From Cytobacillus purgationiresistens (GTDB lineage: Bacteria > Bacillota > Bacilli > Bacillales > Cytobacillaceae), in the NCBI RefSeq assembly GCF_030813235.1, contig NZ_JAUSUB010000005.1, positions 124,001-188,000 of the forward strand: a stretch of DNA of 64,000 bases. The letters are read 5' to 3'. The notes beneath the pieces were generated by a model that saw only the letters and a program-made list of their open reading frames with translations, did not search any database and was not told the DNA's origin. Positions 17,040 to 26,582 of the stretch are shown here, piece after piece (position 1 is the first letter of the stretch; each line of letters opens with the position of its first letter). Both the position numbers and the translations under genes were made by a program.

Positions 17040-18968
17040 TTAATCATTATGGTCTGGATGTACGTATTGATAATTATCCCGATTGATGGGAGTGAATCGT
17101 TTAGGTGTATGAAATCTTAATAAATCTTTATATAAAATCTGATCGGACATCTCCAATTGCTTGCGGGCTTTATCTGCTATGGAAGAATATTTGCCTGTGT
17201 CTTCAATGATTTCGCCTGTTGTATTATCATAAAACTTTTCATTAATCATTGTTACTTGGGGGGAAGTAAAATCACCATTTCTAAAAGGTATGATTTCTCT
17301 ATGCTCATCAGATAATAAATCGGAACCAAAGTCTATATATTCCCTTGTATCAATACCCAGTAAATGAAGTACTGTTGAACGGACATCCACTTGACCACCT
17401 AAAGTTTGCTTAGGCTCTCCCCCAGTTTCTCCTGGTATATGAATAAACACTGGGACACGTTGGAGTTGAGTATATTCAAACGGTGTGATTTCCTTACCAA
17501 TAATCTCCTCCATGGCTTCATTGTGATTTTCAGAAATTCCATAATGGTCTCCATATAAAACGATGACAGATCGCTCATATAAACCTGATGCCTCCAAATC
17601 AGCAAAAAACTGTTCTAAAGCTTCATCCATATAATTAGCAGACTGGAAATATTGATTAACAACATCATTTTCGGTTTCAGCCAGCGGGAAATCAGTGTCC
17701 CATTCATCCATTTTAAAAGGAAAATGATTAGAGAGTGTGATGAATTTCGCATAAAATGGCTCTGGTAATCTTTTTAAATACGGCATTGATTCTTTAAAAA
17801 AGGGTTTATCCTTCATACCATAATTTTTCGTATTTTCATCGGTCATCTCATAATATTCTGCGTCAAAAAACTCATTATATCCCATCGATTTATACATTTC
17901 ATTGCGATTCCAAAAGGTTTTATAATTTCCATGGAAAGAGGCAGATGTATATCCATAGGATTGTAAGATCGCTGGTGTAGCCTGATAGGTGTTCTGTGCT
18001 TTATTGACATATACTGCCCCTTGTGCCATTGGAAACAAGGAATTATCCATAATAAACTCAGCATCTGAAGTTTTCCCTTGCCCTGTTTGATTATAAATAT
18101 GATCAAAATAAAATGTTTGGTCATCCTTAATGAGCGAATTTAAAAATGGCGTTACTTCCTGACCATTTAATTCATAATCAATGATGAAGGTTTGCAAGGA
18201 CTCCATTGATACATAAATGACATTCATTCCCTCTGCCTTACCGAAATATTTTGGGTTTGGAGAGGTCTGTTGTGATTTCATATAGTTTTCAACTTCAGTT
18301 ATATCAGTTGAGTCGGCCAATGCTCTTTCACTTAAATACTTTGAATTTTGCACCGCATCATGAAAAGTAAAATTATAAATGCCAAGATATTTCACTAAAT
18401 ATACTCGATCAAAAGAACGGGTTAGCAGATCAGGTCGGTCTTTTTCAGCTAGACCAAGGTTAATAAAGAAGACAATAAGGCCAGCTGCAACAATCAGTGT
18501 CCCCTTCTTTTTACTACCCATATGTACTGGTTTATACCATCGTTTTGTTATGAGAATAATAAGCAAAATCGTATCAATAAAATAAAAGATATCTAAAGGA
18601 GACATGAGTGTCAGGGCGCTATCTCTAAGCTGTCCAGCATTTGTTTTCGTTTGCATAATAACTGGAACTGTAATGAAATCATTAAAAAAGCGATAATAAA
18701 CAACATTTGCATATAATAAGATTGAAAGGACAATATTCATTGCTGCTAATATGATGGATTGGATCCTTCCCTTAAAAAATAAAGCGAGGCCAAAAAATAT
18801 CAACGTGGAGCTAAGCGGATTCAGAAATAATAGAAATTCCTGCAGATAGTTGTCTATTCCTAACTTAAATTCAATCTGATACGTTACATATGTTTTTAAC
18901 CAAAAAATGGCAACCACTAGAAAAAATAAAAACAAGCTATTTTTTGCTGCGCGATTGGAAAGATTCAT
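17040..18968 (-). CDS. LtaS-type lipoteichoic acid synthase / phosphoglycerol transferase
   Basis: The 642-residue protein has about five N-terminal membrane helices (residues 1-200) and an extracellular sulfatase-fold domain. The catalytic Thr sits in NQTGQGKTSDAEF and metal ligands in VLYGDHYGISENHNEA, as in LtaS, YfnI and YvgJ. It would transfer glycerol phosphate from phosphatidylglycerol to a polymer or lipid anchor. ATG 18968 follows GAGGTG with a short spacing; ATG 18980 lies before it. Whether it is the housekeeping synthase or a sporulation paralogue (YqgS-like) cannot be decided from sequence. Its neighbours favour an envelope or spore role. Confidence 0.88.
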   Translation of the reverse strand: MNLSNRAAKNSLFLFFLVVAIFWLKTYVTYQIEFKLGIDNYLQEFLLFLNPLSSTLIFFGLALFFKGRIQSIILAAMNIVLSILLYANVVYYRFFNDFITVPVIMQTKTNAGQLRDSALTLMSPLDIFYFIDTILLIILITKRWYKPVHMGSKKKGTLIVAAGLIVFFINLGLAEKDRPDLLTRSFDRVYLVKYLGIYNFTFHDAVQNSKYLSERALADSTDITEVENYMKSQQTSPNPKYFGKAEGMNVIYVSMESLQTFIIDYELNGQEVTPFLNSLIKDDQTFYFDHIYNQTGQGKTSDAEFIMDNSLFPMAQGAVYVNKAQNTYQATPAILQSYGYTSASFHGNYKTFWNRNEMYKSMGYNEFFDAEYYEMTDENTKNYGMKDKPFFKESMPYLKRLPEPFYAKFITLSNHFPFKMDEWDTDFPLAETENDVVNQYFQSANYMDEALEQFFADLEASGLYERSVIVLYGDHYGISENHNEAMEEIIGKEITPFEYTQLQRVPVFIHIPGETGGEPKQTLGGQVDVRSTVLHLLGIDTREYIDFGSDLLSDEHREIIPFRNGDFTSPQVTMINEKFYDNTTGEIIEDTGKYSSIADKARKQLEMSDQILYKDLLRFHTPKRFTPINRDNYQYVHPDHND

Positions 18969-19287
18969 ATTACACCTCATTTTTACGAGCCGCAGGATAT
19001 CTTAGGCTCTCAACCTGTACTGCAAAATCTGAAATTCACAGCCTAAAAATAAAATTATTAATCAAATTTTTGATAGGCTATTAAGAATAGTTATTCAACC
19101 TTATGTAGGCACTAACTTTCCTAAATAAACAACAACATATTTTTTAGGAAAAGTACGAAATAAATATAACATATTCAGCCCTAAAATTGTACTGATTACC
19201 CTTAATGAATTTCCACAATTTTCTACACAACTTATATCAAATTCTTCTTCTTTCCTTTTATAGGATCGTTATTTTTAAATAAAATAT

Positions 19288-19314
19288 GACTCACTCTAAT
19301 TTAGAGAGTGAGTC
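19288..19314 (-). terminator. Terminator of the DUF2642-like operon
   Basis: GACTCACTCT pairs perfectly with AGAGTGAGTC around a 7-nt loop. The reverse strand continues into ATATTTTATTT. The rest of the 18969-19287 interval shows only AT-rich sequence. Confidence 0.75.
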
Positions 19315-19321
19315 AATGATC

Positions 19322-19543
19322 TTAATCCGTCACTTCAACATGGCTTATTGACCAGATAGGGATAATTACTTCGTTGATGTCTGTTACATAACCTGAAATA
19401 ATTTCAGTTATAACAATTACACCATCTTCCACTTTTGTTAACACACCGCTGGTAAATGAAGTATGTGCAAAAATATCAATTGTTCTGCCCAACAACAGCT
19501 TTAGTGCTTCAGGAAATGTTGATGCCAGTGTACATTTATCCAT
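19322..19543 (-). CDS. DUF2642-like small protein
   Basis: The 73-residue protein has the compact beta-rich pattern of DUF2642-type spore proteins: LLGRTIDIFAHTSFTSGVLT, then a hydrophobic strand, then IIPIWSISHVEV. A strong AAAGGAGG stands 8 nt upstream, and the stop codon of the upstream frameshifted paralogue overlaps this ribosome site, so the two are coupled. The family is common in spore-forming bacilli. A place on the spore surface is inferred from the neighbours. Confidence 0.6.
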   Translation of the reverse strand: MDKCTLASTFPEALKLLLGRTIDIFAHTSFTSGVLTKVEDGVIVITEIISGYVTDINEVIIPIWSISHVEVTD

Positions 19544-19556
19544 TATTTTACCTCCT

Positions 19557-19873
19557 TTAGCTTAAATTTGTTACAGATTGAATATTTCTAAATGGCACTA
19601 AATAAAATGTACTGCCAGATGTTACAACAGCATAATCGTTTCGTACATTTGATAAAACACCTGTTAAAGGTCTGCAGTTGTGATGATTTCTACAAGAGAC
19701 CCAACAATCTCCCATAATTCTGCTCTTAATCCAGAGCGTGGTGCTGGTGCGGTGATCGGTAAACCAGCTCCTGGTGTTTCTTGCACAAGAATATTACTTA
19801 CTAAATTGTTGACAAAACCTAAATCAACGATAGTAGAAGCAGGGTGTAATTTAAATAAATCATTATTAGCCAT
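19557..19873 (-). pseudogene. Frameshifted DUF2642-like gene (or sequencing error)
   Basis: ATG 19873 has GGAGGG upstream and reads MANNDLFKLHPASTIVDLGF to WEIVGSLVEIITTADL, then stops at 19664. The next frame continues exactly as the family expects (PLTGVLSNVRNDYAVV, then YLVPFRNIQSVTNLS) to a TAA at 19557-19559. One lost base near 19672-19680 (around GCAGACC) explains the break. The second half shows no decay, so the change is very recent, a programmed shift or an error. The intact reading would give a protein of about 105 residues. Confidence 0.75.
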
Positions 19874-20056
19874 AAAAAATACCCTCCTTCATTTCTTAAT
19901 TAATAACCATTTTATGTTGGAAAAGCGTTTTCGAATGGACGACTTCCCTAGTAGAACTGCCTGTTTATTTTTTTCACTGATTTATCCAAGATTAGATGCG
20001 CAAATTGATTCTCAAGTGGAAGAATACGCGAATAGAATATGGAAGAGGTGAGAAAA

Positions 20057-21175
20057 TTGGGTCAAATAAAAGTACTAATGATTGTTGATCATTTAGGTAC
20101 GAATGGTGCTGTTACACATGTTCTCAGTATTGCGAAGGCTTTAAAAAAGGAAGGTATTTATACCACAATAGCTGCTAATTCAGGTGCTATGGAGCAAAGA
20201 TTTGCAGATGAGAAACTCCCATATTATATTGTGGACTTCCCTACTGTATTTACAAACGATATTCATTTGTTTAGTAGTGCGGCTGAAGATTTATATAGAA
20301 TCATTGAAAATGAACAAATCAACATTATACACGGCCACCAAGTCTATTCTAGTTATTTTTCATGTGCTATTGCAAAATCTAGAAATATTCCATTTATATA
20401 TACAATTCATGGATTATATAATCGTAAAGAGGAGCTCATAAATGTATTTATGCAGGCTGACAAGTTAATTGCAGTAAGCCCCCTTGTATATGAGAAAATG
20501 CAGCAATATGTACCAAAACAACCAGTCCTTATACCCAACGGGATTGATATGGATGAGTTTTCGCCTCATCCATCACAAGAATTAAGGATTAAAATGAATA
20601 TACCTGAAAATGAATATATTATTTTATATGCCAGCAGACTTGAATGGAAAAAAGCAGATATTTGCATGATGGTATTAAATGCTTTTCAATTTATGAATAA
20701 TCCTGCTGTTCATTTGATTATTGCAGGTGAAGGGCATCGTACTAAACAAATTTTGAATATGACAGCTCACCTAAATAGAAAACAAGGTCGGAAATGTATA
20801 CATTTTGTGGGAAATCAGCCATATTTAAATCAATATGTATCTATCGCAGATTGTATTATTGGGACAGGTAGAACTGCATTAGAAGCAATAGCATCCGAGA
20901 AATGTGTAATAGCTGCAGGAAGCGAAGGGTATCTAGGCATTGTGACAAAAGATAATTGGAAAATAGCGCGCTATGGTCAATTCGCTGACCATAGCGCTCC
21001 ATCTTCCATCAATCAATCCGTTTTAATAAGAGATATAGAATTGTCAATCCATAAACATAAAAAGGGTATTCATTCTTCTCATTTACGAACCCTTTTGTCA
21101 ACAGATTTTAATTTAGACGAATCAGCAGCTAAGATAAGAGAAATATATGACCAAGTTCTAATAGACAACTTTTAA
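20057..21175 (+). CDS. Glycosyltransferase, GT4-like
   Basis: The 372-residue protein has a GT-B fold: an N-terminal part with IVDHLGTNGAVTHVLSIAKA and IIHGHQVYSS, then a C-terminal nucleotide-sugar part (ILYASRLEWKKADI, LIIAGEG, IGTGRTALEAIASEKC). The TTG start at 20057 follows AAGAGGTGA; an ATG at 20039 lies before that site. It is divergent from the DUF2642-like operon and opens the glycan island. Donor and acceptor are unknown. Confidence 0.8.
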   Translation: MGQIKVLMIVDHLGTNGAVTHVLSIAKALKKEGIYTTIAANSGAMEQRFADEKLPYYIVDFPTVFTNDIHLFSSAAEDLYRIIENEQINIIHGHQVYSSYFSCAIAKSRNIPFIYTIHGLYNRKEELINVFMQADKLIAVSPLVYEKMQQYVPKQPVLIPNGIDMDEFSPHPSQELRIKMNIPENEYIILYASRLEWKKADICMMVLNAFQFMNNPAVHLIIAGEGHRTKQILNMTAHLNRKQGRKCIHFVGNQPYLNQYVSIADCIIGTGRTALEAIASEKCVIAAGSEGYLGIVTKDNWKIARYGQFADHSAPSSINQSVLIRDIELSIHKHKKGIHSSHLRTLLSTDFNLDESAAKIREIYDQVLIDNF

Positions 21176-21249
21176 ACTTTCCCACAACTAAACTTTGATG
21201 TTAAAATATTCTATATATCGACCCTAATTCTTGCAGGGCTGTAAAGGAA

Positions 21250-21708
21250 GTGACGTCTATTTATACTATTGAAAAAACAAAAAAAATAACATTTATCATT
21301 ATGTCCTGCCTAGCAATTACTTTCACATTTACTTTAATATATTTTGCATCAATTGAAGGTATCTCAGCAACAGTATTGAAGGAGGTTGAAGCTGTCATAT
21401 CTGACGAAGAGATCGACAACCTTATTACCGACCCAGTTATTCAGACTCTGCTTCAAGAAGAATCACAGGATATATCCGCCATTAATTTAAACGACTCTGA
21501 TCTCCCTCTTAAATCAAAAGGACAAGTGGTTAAAAAGATTTCAGAGAACTTTTCTATAAAGGAAATTCAAGTGGTAACTTCCAAGGTTAAGAAAGGCATC
21601 ACTCCAGAGGATAAGTCTGAAATCATGGATATGATTACAAATCGCCTTTCAGAAGAAGAATTAACAGCGATAAAAGTAATTGCCATTCAAGAAATGACGA
21701 AGAAATAA
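21250..21708 (+). CDS. Hypothetical single-pass membrane protein
   Basis: The 152-residue protein has one membrane helix (about residues 12-34), then an acidic, helical, probably extracytoplasmic domain with EVEAVISDEEIDNLITDP and KKISENFSIKEIQ. The start is uncertain: GTG 21250 almost touches AAAGGA. It lies 74 bp after the glycosyltransferase. No family recognised. Confidence 0.5.
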   Translation: MTSIYTIEKTKKITFIIMSCLAITFTFTLIYFASIEGISATVLKEVEAVISDEEIDNLITDPVIQTLLQEESQDISAINLNDSDLPLKSKGQVVKKISENFSIKEIQVVTSKVKKGITPEDKSEIMDMITNRLSEEELTAIKVIAIQEMTKK

Positions 21709-21808
21709 TGAACCGCACCAAAATATATCCAGATGGTTCTAAAAATAGGCATTTGTCAAAACAATAGTTGATAGCCCTTCATACTCTATAATAGAGGGAG
21801 GGATGATT

Positions 21809-21994
21809 ATGTATCAATTGGCGATTTTATATCTAGCTGGAATACTGGCGGGATTTGGTTTGGCTAATTTACCAACATCTGCGATTATTACACCTGGAAT
21901 TGCAGAATTTTTTGCAATCATTGGGGGAATTGCGGTTATTGTTTTCTCCGTAGCAATCTTATACCTTGGCTTGAAAGCCATTCTTCGAAAATAA
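21809..21994 (+). CDS. Hypothetical 61-residue membrane protein
   Basis: GGGAGGG lies 7 nt before ATG 21809. Two hydrophobic helices flank a short PTSAIITPG loop, and the end is basic (KAILRK). A clear terminator follows, supporting a real monocistronic gene. Function unknown. Confidence 0.6.
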   Translation: MYQLAILYLAGILAGFGLANLPTSAIITPGIAEFFAIIGGIAVIVFSVAILYLGLKAILRK

Positions 21995-22009
21995 TAAAAT
22001 TTAAATTCC

Positions 22010-22037
22010 AACTGGTCATTTTTTGACCAGTTTTTTT
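22010..22037 (+). terminator. Rho-independent terminator
   Basis: AACTGGTCA pairs with TGACCAGTT across 5 nt and is followed by TTTTT. Confidence 0.85.
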
Positions 22038-22134
22038 CATTCTTTTCACAAAATTTACTTATGGCTGTTTTTTAAGAAAGTATAAAAGAGTATAATGTTA
22101 TTTGAATCCAATTGATTGAGAGGAGTATTTTACG

Positions 22135-23187
22135 TTGACCTATCCAAGTACGAAAGAAACGTTTGAATTATTAAAAAAGCTTGTGTCCATTCCTAGCCCT
22201 TCTGGAAATACGAATGAAGTTATTACATATGTTGAAGATTTCTTTAATCATATTCAAATTGAAACGAAGAGAAATAGAAAAGGTGGCCTGATTGCTACCC
22301 TCCCAGGCAAGAATAACGATCAACATCGGATGCTTACTGCCCATGTTGATACTCTAGGTGCGATTGTAAAAGAAATTAAGCCAAGTGGACGACTCAAGCT
22401 CGATTTAATCGGCGGATTTCGCTATAACTCCATTGAAGGAGAATATTGTGAAATCGAAACATCAGGCGGGCAAAAATTTACTGGTACAATATTAATGCAT
22501 CAAACATCCGTTCATGTATACAAAGATGCAGGTAAAGCTGAACGGAACCAAGACAATATGGAAGTTCGCATTGATGAAGAAGTTCATAGCGTTGAAGATG
22601 TCAGGAATCTAGGAATTGAAGTAGGTGACTTTGTCTCCTTCGACCCGCGCGTACAAATTACACCATCTGGGTTTATTAAATCACGCCATCTAGATGACAA
22701 GGCAAGTGTGGCCATACTGCTCCAATTGATTAAACAAATAAAATCAGAAGGCTTAGAGCTGCCATATACCACGCATTTCTTAATTTCAAATAATGAGGAA
22801 ATAGGCTATGGCGGGAATTCGAATATCACTCCTGAAACGGTTGAGTACTTAGCTGTTGATATGGGGGCTATGGGTGATGGACAAGCAACAGATGAATACA
22901 CAGTTTCCATTTGTGTAAAGGATGCTAGCGGACCTTATCATTACGAACTGCGCAAACGCCTTGTAGAACTCGCGAAGGAAAATAATATCGGCTACAAACT
23001 CGATATTTATCCGTATTATGGATCTGATGCATCGGCAGCTATTCGCTCTGGCCATGATATTGTCCACGGCTTAATAGGGCCAGGTATTGATTCTTCCCAT
23101 GCCTTTGAACGCACTCATGAAAAGTCTATTGAGAATACTGCGAAGCTGCTTTATCATTACTTACAAGCTGGAATGGTTAAATATTAA
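22135..23187 (+). CDS. M42 family metallo-aminopeptidase
   Basis: The 350-residue enzyme has the M42 co-catalytic zinc ligands in AHVDTLG, HLDDKA, SNNEEIGYGG (catalytic and ligand Glu), VDMGAMG, GSDASAA and SSHAFERTH. These enzymes assemble into large dodecamers and trim small peptides in the cytoplasm. TTG 22135 follows GAGAGGAG by 8-9 nt. It is unrelated in function to the surrounding surface genes. Confidence 0.9.
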   Translation: MTYPSTKETFELLKKLVSIPSPSGNTNEVITYVEDFFNHIQIETKRNRKGGLIATLPGKNNDQHRMLTAHVDTLGAIVKEIKPSGRLKLDLIGGFRYNSIEGEYCEIETSGGQKFTGTILMHQTSVHVYKDAGKAERNQDNMEVRIDEEVHSVEDVRNLGIEVGDFVSFDPRVQITPSGFIKSRHLDDKASVAILLQLIKQIKSEGLELPYTTHFLISNNEEIGYGGNSNITPETVEYLAVDMGAMGDGQATDEYTVSICVKDASGPYHYELRKRLVELAKENNIGYKLDIYPYYGSDASAAIRSGHDIVHGLIGPGIDSSHAFERTHEKSIENTAKLLYHYLQAGMVKY

Positions 23188-23226
23188 GATGCTAAGGAGC
23201 GCTATATGGCGTTCCTCTTTATTTTT

Positions 23227-23409
23227 GGCACTTTTCTAAAAGACTGTTGTTTTATCATAAGTTTTCATAAAGTTGATTGGAGCGGATGTGAGAGACTCCT
23301 GCGGGAACAGCGGGACAGGTGAGGCTAACCTCCCGCCCCACGGAAAGCGAGCACCTGGAGAGGAAATCAACGACTACCTGCGAAAAGCAACAAAGTATAC
23401 GAAAACAGC
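23227..23409 (+). repeat. Family repeat, left copy
   Basis: About 180 bp from CTTTTCTAAAAGA through GATTGGAGCGGATGTG, CTCCTGCGGGA, CACCTGGAGAGGAAATCAAC and CTACCTGCGAAAAGCA to GTATACGAAAA. The same sequence recurs inverted at 24618-24821. The GC-rich core stands out from its AT-rich surroundings. Such elements are scattered in many Bacillaceae genomes. It has no coding potential. Confidence 0.85.
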
Positions 23410-23534
23410 TTTATTTTTAATTATGGAACTATTCGTCGCCAAAGCATGTATATTTGTCCAGACAATTTCTGCCCTCAAAGCATAATGTATTAAAAAGGTG
23501 TGAACAATCCAAACATAGAGGCTGGAGGAAGCAG

Positions 23535-24611
23535 ATGAATATATTATTCATTTTTTATGTGCCGAGTGGCGGTGTAGAAACATTAAATAGGCAGAGAAGT
23601 TTAGCTTTAAAAAAATATAATATAAATGCTCATTTCCTATACTATGAAAATAAGAAAAATAATATTAACGAGCATCATGCTCCTGTCTTTATTACCAATA
23701 AAGACGTAGAAATAAAAGAAATTATTAAAAAAGGGAAATACAGCGCCATCATAGTGGTATCTGATTTTAAAGCACTTCCCAGACTAAGGAAATTAGGATA
23801 TGAAGGAAAAATGATTGTAGAAATCCAAGGTTATGGTTCTGAACGGGTAACGAGAACGGCATTTACAGATGCGGTTCCTATAGTGAAAGAATATGCAGAT
23901 GGTTTACTAAATCCAAAAACGCCCCATATCAATCAGTTATTTGATGAGTTATTCCCTAGTATACCTCAGTATCATTTTAATAATTGCTTTGACTCCACAC
24001 AATTTTGTTACCAGCCAGAATTATCAAATGAGGATCCAATTATAGGATGGGTTGGCAGAATAGAAGACAACAAAAATTGGAGTGAATTTCTAAGAATCGC
24101 CACCTACTTAGAAAAAAAACTAAATCACCGATTAAAAATCTATATGTTCGAGGACCCCACAATAAGTAACCAGCTTGAAAGGCAGAAGTTTCAAAATATG
24201 ATTAGTCAACCAAGGCTTAATCGAAATCTAACTATTTTCAATAATGTCCCTAATTCCGAAATGGCTAACTATTTTTCTACTATTGGCAATTCAGGCGGTT
24301 TTTTATGTTCTACATCAAAGGTGGAAGGTGCCCCCTACGTCCTTCTTGAAGCGATGAGTTGTAAATGCCCTGTATTGACAAGTGATTCTGGCGGTGTCAG
24401 AAGTGCAATCATTCAAAGTCATACAGGTATGTATTATAAATTAGGCTCCCCAATAGATGGATTTAAACAAGGATTAGATCTAATGAAAAATATCACTTTA
24501 AGGGAAAGCATAAGAGAAAATGCACTTCAACATTTAGAAACGCACTTTAGTCCTGATGCTTATGCTGACAATTTTAGAAACATGTTAAGAGATATCGGAT
24601 TGGAATGTTAA
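23535..24611 (+). CDS. Glycosyltransferase, GT4-like
   Basis: The 358-residue protein has an N-terminal MNILFIFYVPSGGVETLNRQ, a C-terminal GWVGRIEDNKNWSEFLRI and the E-x7-E region KVEGAPYVLLEAMSCKCPVL of retaining GT4 enzymes. ATG 23535 has GGAGGAA upstream. The gene is enclosed by two inverted copies of a family repeat, so it may have been inserted or flipped as a unit. Donor sugar unknown. Confidence 0.8.
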   Translation: MNILFIFYVPSGGVETLNRQRSLALKKYNINAHFLYYENKKNNINEHHAPVFITNKDVEIKEIIKKGKYSAIIVVSDFKALPRLRKLGYEGKMIVEIQGYGSERVTRTAFTDAVPIVKEYADGLLNPKTPHINQLFDELFPSIPQYHFNNCFDSTQFCYQPELSNEDPIIGWVGRIEDNKNWSEFLRIATYLEKKLNHRLKIYMFEDPTISNQLERQKFQNMISQPRLNRNLTIFNNVPNSEMANYFSTIGNSGGFLCSTSKVEGAPYVLLEAMSCKCPVLTSDSGGVRSAIIQSHTGMYYKLGSPIDGFKQGLDLMKNITLRESIRENALQHLETHFSPDAYADNFRNMLRDIGLEC

Positions 24612-24617
24612 CTTATG

Positions 24618-24821
24618 GCTATTTTCGTATACTTGTTTGCTTTTCGCAGGTAGTCGTTGATTTCCTCTCCAGGTGAATCGCTTTGCGCGGGGCGGGCGGT
24701 GAACTCTGCAGGGTCTCACCTATCCCGCAGCTCCCGCAGGAGTCACACACATCCGCTCCAATCACCTTTTATTCAATGGTTTGTCTTATCAAAACCTATG
24801 ACATTCTCTTAGAAAAGAGCC
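24618..24821 (-). repeat. Family repeat, right copy (inverted)
   Basis: This is the inverted partner of the left copy at 23227. It reads GCTATTTTCGTATAC, CTTTTCGCAGGTAGTCGTTG, CCTCTCCAGGTGA, CTCCCGCAGGAGTC, ATCCGCTCCAATCA, AAAACCTATGA and AGAAAAGAGCC. It starts 6 bp after the glycosyltransferase stop codon. Confidence 0.85.
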
Positions 24822-24856
24822 TAACTTATAAAAAATTTATTTCTTTAAATATCACT

Positions 24857-24905
24857 AAAAAATCTTAGCTTGTGAACTAATTTTTCCACAGGCTAAGATT
24901 TTTTT
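24857..24905. terminator. Bidirectional terminator
   Basis: AATCTTAGCTTGTG pairs with CACAGGCTAAGATT (one G-U) across an 11-13 nt loop, with A and T runs on both sides. It serves the sulfotransferase gene on the reverse strand. Confidence 0.75.
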
Positions 24906-24945
24906 AGTCTAATATATTGTTGTTAGTCACATTGGAGCTGGATAG

Positions 24946-25716
24946 TTATAGTTCCTTGTCATATCCATACAACAAAAAGTCCGTTGCATATAAATCTTCT
25001 ACTAGCTTCTTTGTTTCTGCATTGTAGAAGCTGTTCATTTTGGGCAACAGATTAGAAAAAGCATCAATATTTAATATCTGATCGGCGTAATTACCTTCTC
25101 GCTTCATTTTTTTTGAGAAATGATGAGACGAGCCGGATAGTCTATAAAGCGGTGACTTTAACAAGCCATATTCTTTTTCTACTCTCCTAATTTGGTTATT
25201 AAGATCATCAATTTTAATATATTGAATATTAAAAAGCTCTTCACCTGTGATATATTGTTGGCCAATATGACGATCAATTGTCATAAATTGCGGTCCCATC
25301 TCCTTTAATTCAATAAGAAATTGTTTAAAAGAAAGACCTTCCTCAATTTTACGATTAAAATAATGAATGAGCCAAGGTGCAGCTAACGTATGCAAATAGG
25401 AGCTCACCGCTCTTTTATAAGGATTTCTTACTACCTTAATGATATCTTTTTTCCCTTGTAGTAAATCCAATTTTAATGCCTCAGTGTATTCCGGGTCTTT
25501 ACGATATACATAGTCTCTATAGCTATGAACCTCCCCTCCAGATTCGGTTGCAACATCCTGCAGCAAGCCAATTTGATAAAAGAACCATCTATTCATTGTT
25601 GTACAGGCACTTTTAGGAGACCAAAGAAGAATAAGTGGAAAATCATGATTATGCAGAGGAATATATGAAGGGTTCAATATGGTAGTCATTGCTGCTATTT
25701 TATTCGTATCACTCAA
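24946..25716 (-). CDS. Sulfotransferase (PAPS-dependent, Sulfotransfer_2-like)
   Basis: The 256-residue protein has the 5'-phosphosulfate-binding loop LLWSPKSACTTMNRWFFYQI near residue 30 and the 3'-phosphate-binding segment KVVRNPYKRAVSSYLHTL near residue 92, both features of carbohydrate sulfotransferases. It would move sulfate from PAPS to a sugar or protein hydroxyl. TTG 25716 has GAAAGGTGG upstream. It lies 26 bp after a GT2 gene on the same strand. The PAPS-making genes cysC and sat lie 9 kb away in the same island, which strongly supports the role. The acceptor is presumably the surface glycan. Confidence 0.78.
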   Translation of the reverse strand: MSDTNKIAAMTTILNPSYIPLHNHDFPLILLWSPKSACTTMNRWFFYQIGLLQDVATESGGEVHSYRDYVYRKDPEYTEALKLDLLQGKKDIIKVVRNPYKRAVSSYLHTLAAPWLIHYFNRKIEEGLSFKQFLIELKEMGPQFMTIDRHIGQQYITGEELFNIQYIKIDDLNNQIRRVEKEYGLLKSPLYRLSGSSHHFSKKMKREGNYADQILNIDAFSNLLPKMNSFYNAETKKLVEDLYATDFLLYGYDKEL

Positions 25717-25742
25717 AAAAACACACCACCTTTCTCGTAGAC

Positions 25743-26453
25743 TTATAATCGTTTGATCAGTTCTTTCATTTTTGGCAGATATATTCCTTCAATTACCTTC
25801 ATTTCATTCAACATCTCTTTTTGATGCTTGCTTGTACCTGACTGGTTATGCTGCCTGAACATTGTTAAAGCTTCATCTTGGTAATGTACTTTATATCCAT
25901 TGACCAATATCCTCATCCACATTTCATAATCATGAGTATATCTAAAATTCAAATCGAATTCGCCAATATTCTCAAAGATCTTCTTTTTAATCAAAACAGT
26001 ACATCCGTTGATTGCATTGAAGGTTAAATATGCATGATAAATATCTTTTACTGTGGCAAATCTTGGACATGCCCAGTTTACTACCGCCTGCTTTTCTGCA
26101 TCTATAATGTGATAGTTTGTAAAGGCCATATCTGCTTGATTAGTAAGTATAAATGATAACTGCTTAGAAATTTTTTCAGGCATAAAAACATCATCTGAAC
26201 TTAGCCAAGCTACATACTCTCCAGAGGCCGATTGAATGCCTGTATTTAAGGCTGATGCTGTTCCTCCATTCTCTTTCCGAATATAGTTAATCTCTTTACT
26301 ATAGGGAGTTATTTTTTCAGTAAATTGTGTCGATCCATCGTCTATTAATAAAATTTCGATATTCTCATAGGTTTGATTGACTGCACTTTCTAGAGCTTGA
26401 TCTACATAGGGACAATTATAGAATGGAATGATAATGGTCACCTTAGGGCCCAT
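25743..26453 (-). CDS. Glycosyltransferase family 2
   Basis: The 236-residue GT-A enzyme has VTIIIPFYNCPYVDQALESA at the start, ILLIDDGST, EYVAWLSSDD carrying the metal-binding acidic pair, and an FDLNFRYTHDYEMWMRI acceptor segment. ATG 26453 follows AAGGGGGAT and is preferred over an ATG at 26504. It forms a two-gene operon with the sulfotransferase, so its product may be the sulfated sugar. Confidence 0.85.
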   Translation of the reverse strand: MGPKVTIIIPFYNCPYVDQALESAVNQTYENIEILLIDDGSTQFTEKITPYSKEINYIRKENGGTASALNTGIQSASGEYVAWLSSDDVFMPEKISKQLSFILTNQADMAFTNYHIIDAEKQAVVNWACPRFATVKDIYHAYLTFNAINGCTVLIKKKIFENIGEFDLNFRYTHDYEMWMRILVNGYKVHYQDEALTMFRQHNQSGTSKHQKEMLNEMKVIEGIYLPKMKELIKRL

Positions 26454-26550
26454 TTGTTTATCCCCCTTTATTTTATTAATATTTATAAGACAAGATACCT
26501 TCAATATGATATGAACTGATTAATCAAAAGTAATGGACAGATATACAAAA

Positions 26551-26579
26551 AAATAAGAACAATCGCATTGTTCTTATTT
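26551..26579 (-). terminator. Terminator after the epimerase gene
   Basis: AAATAAGAACAAT pairs perfectly with ATTGTTCTTATTT around CGC. The reverse strand runs on into TTTTTTTGTAT. Confidence 0.85.
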
Positions 26580-26582
26580 ACT

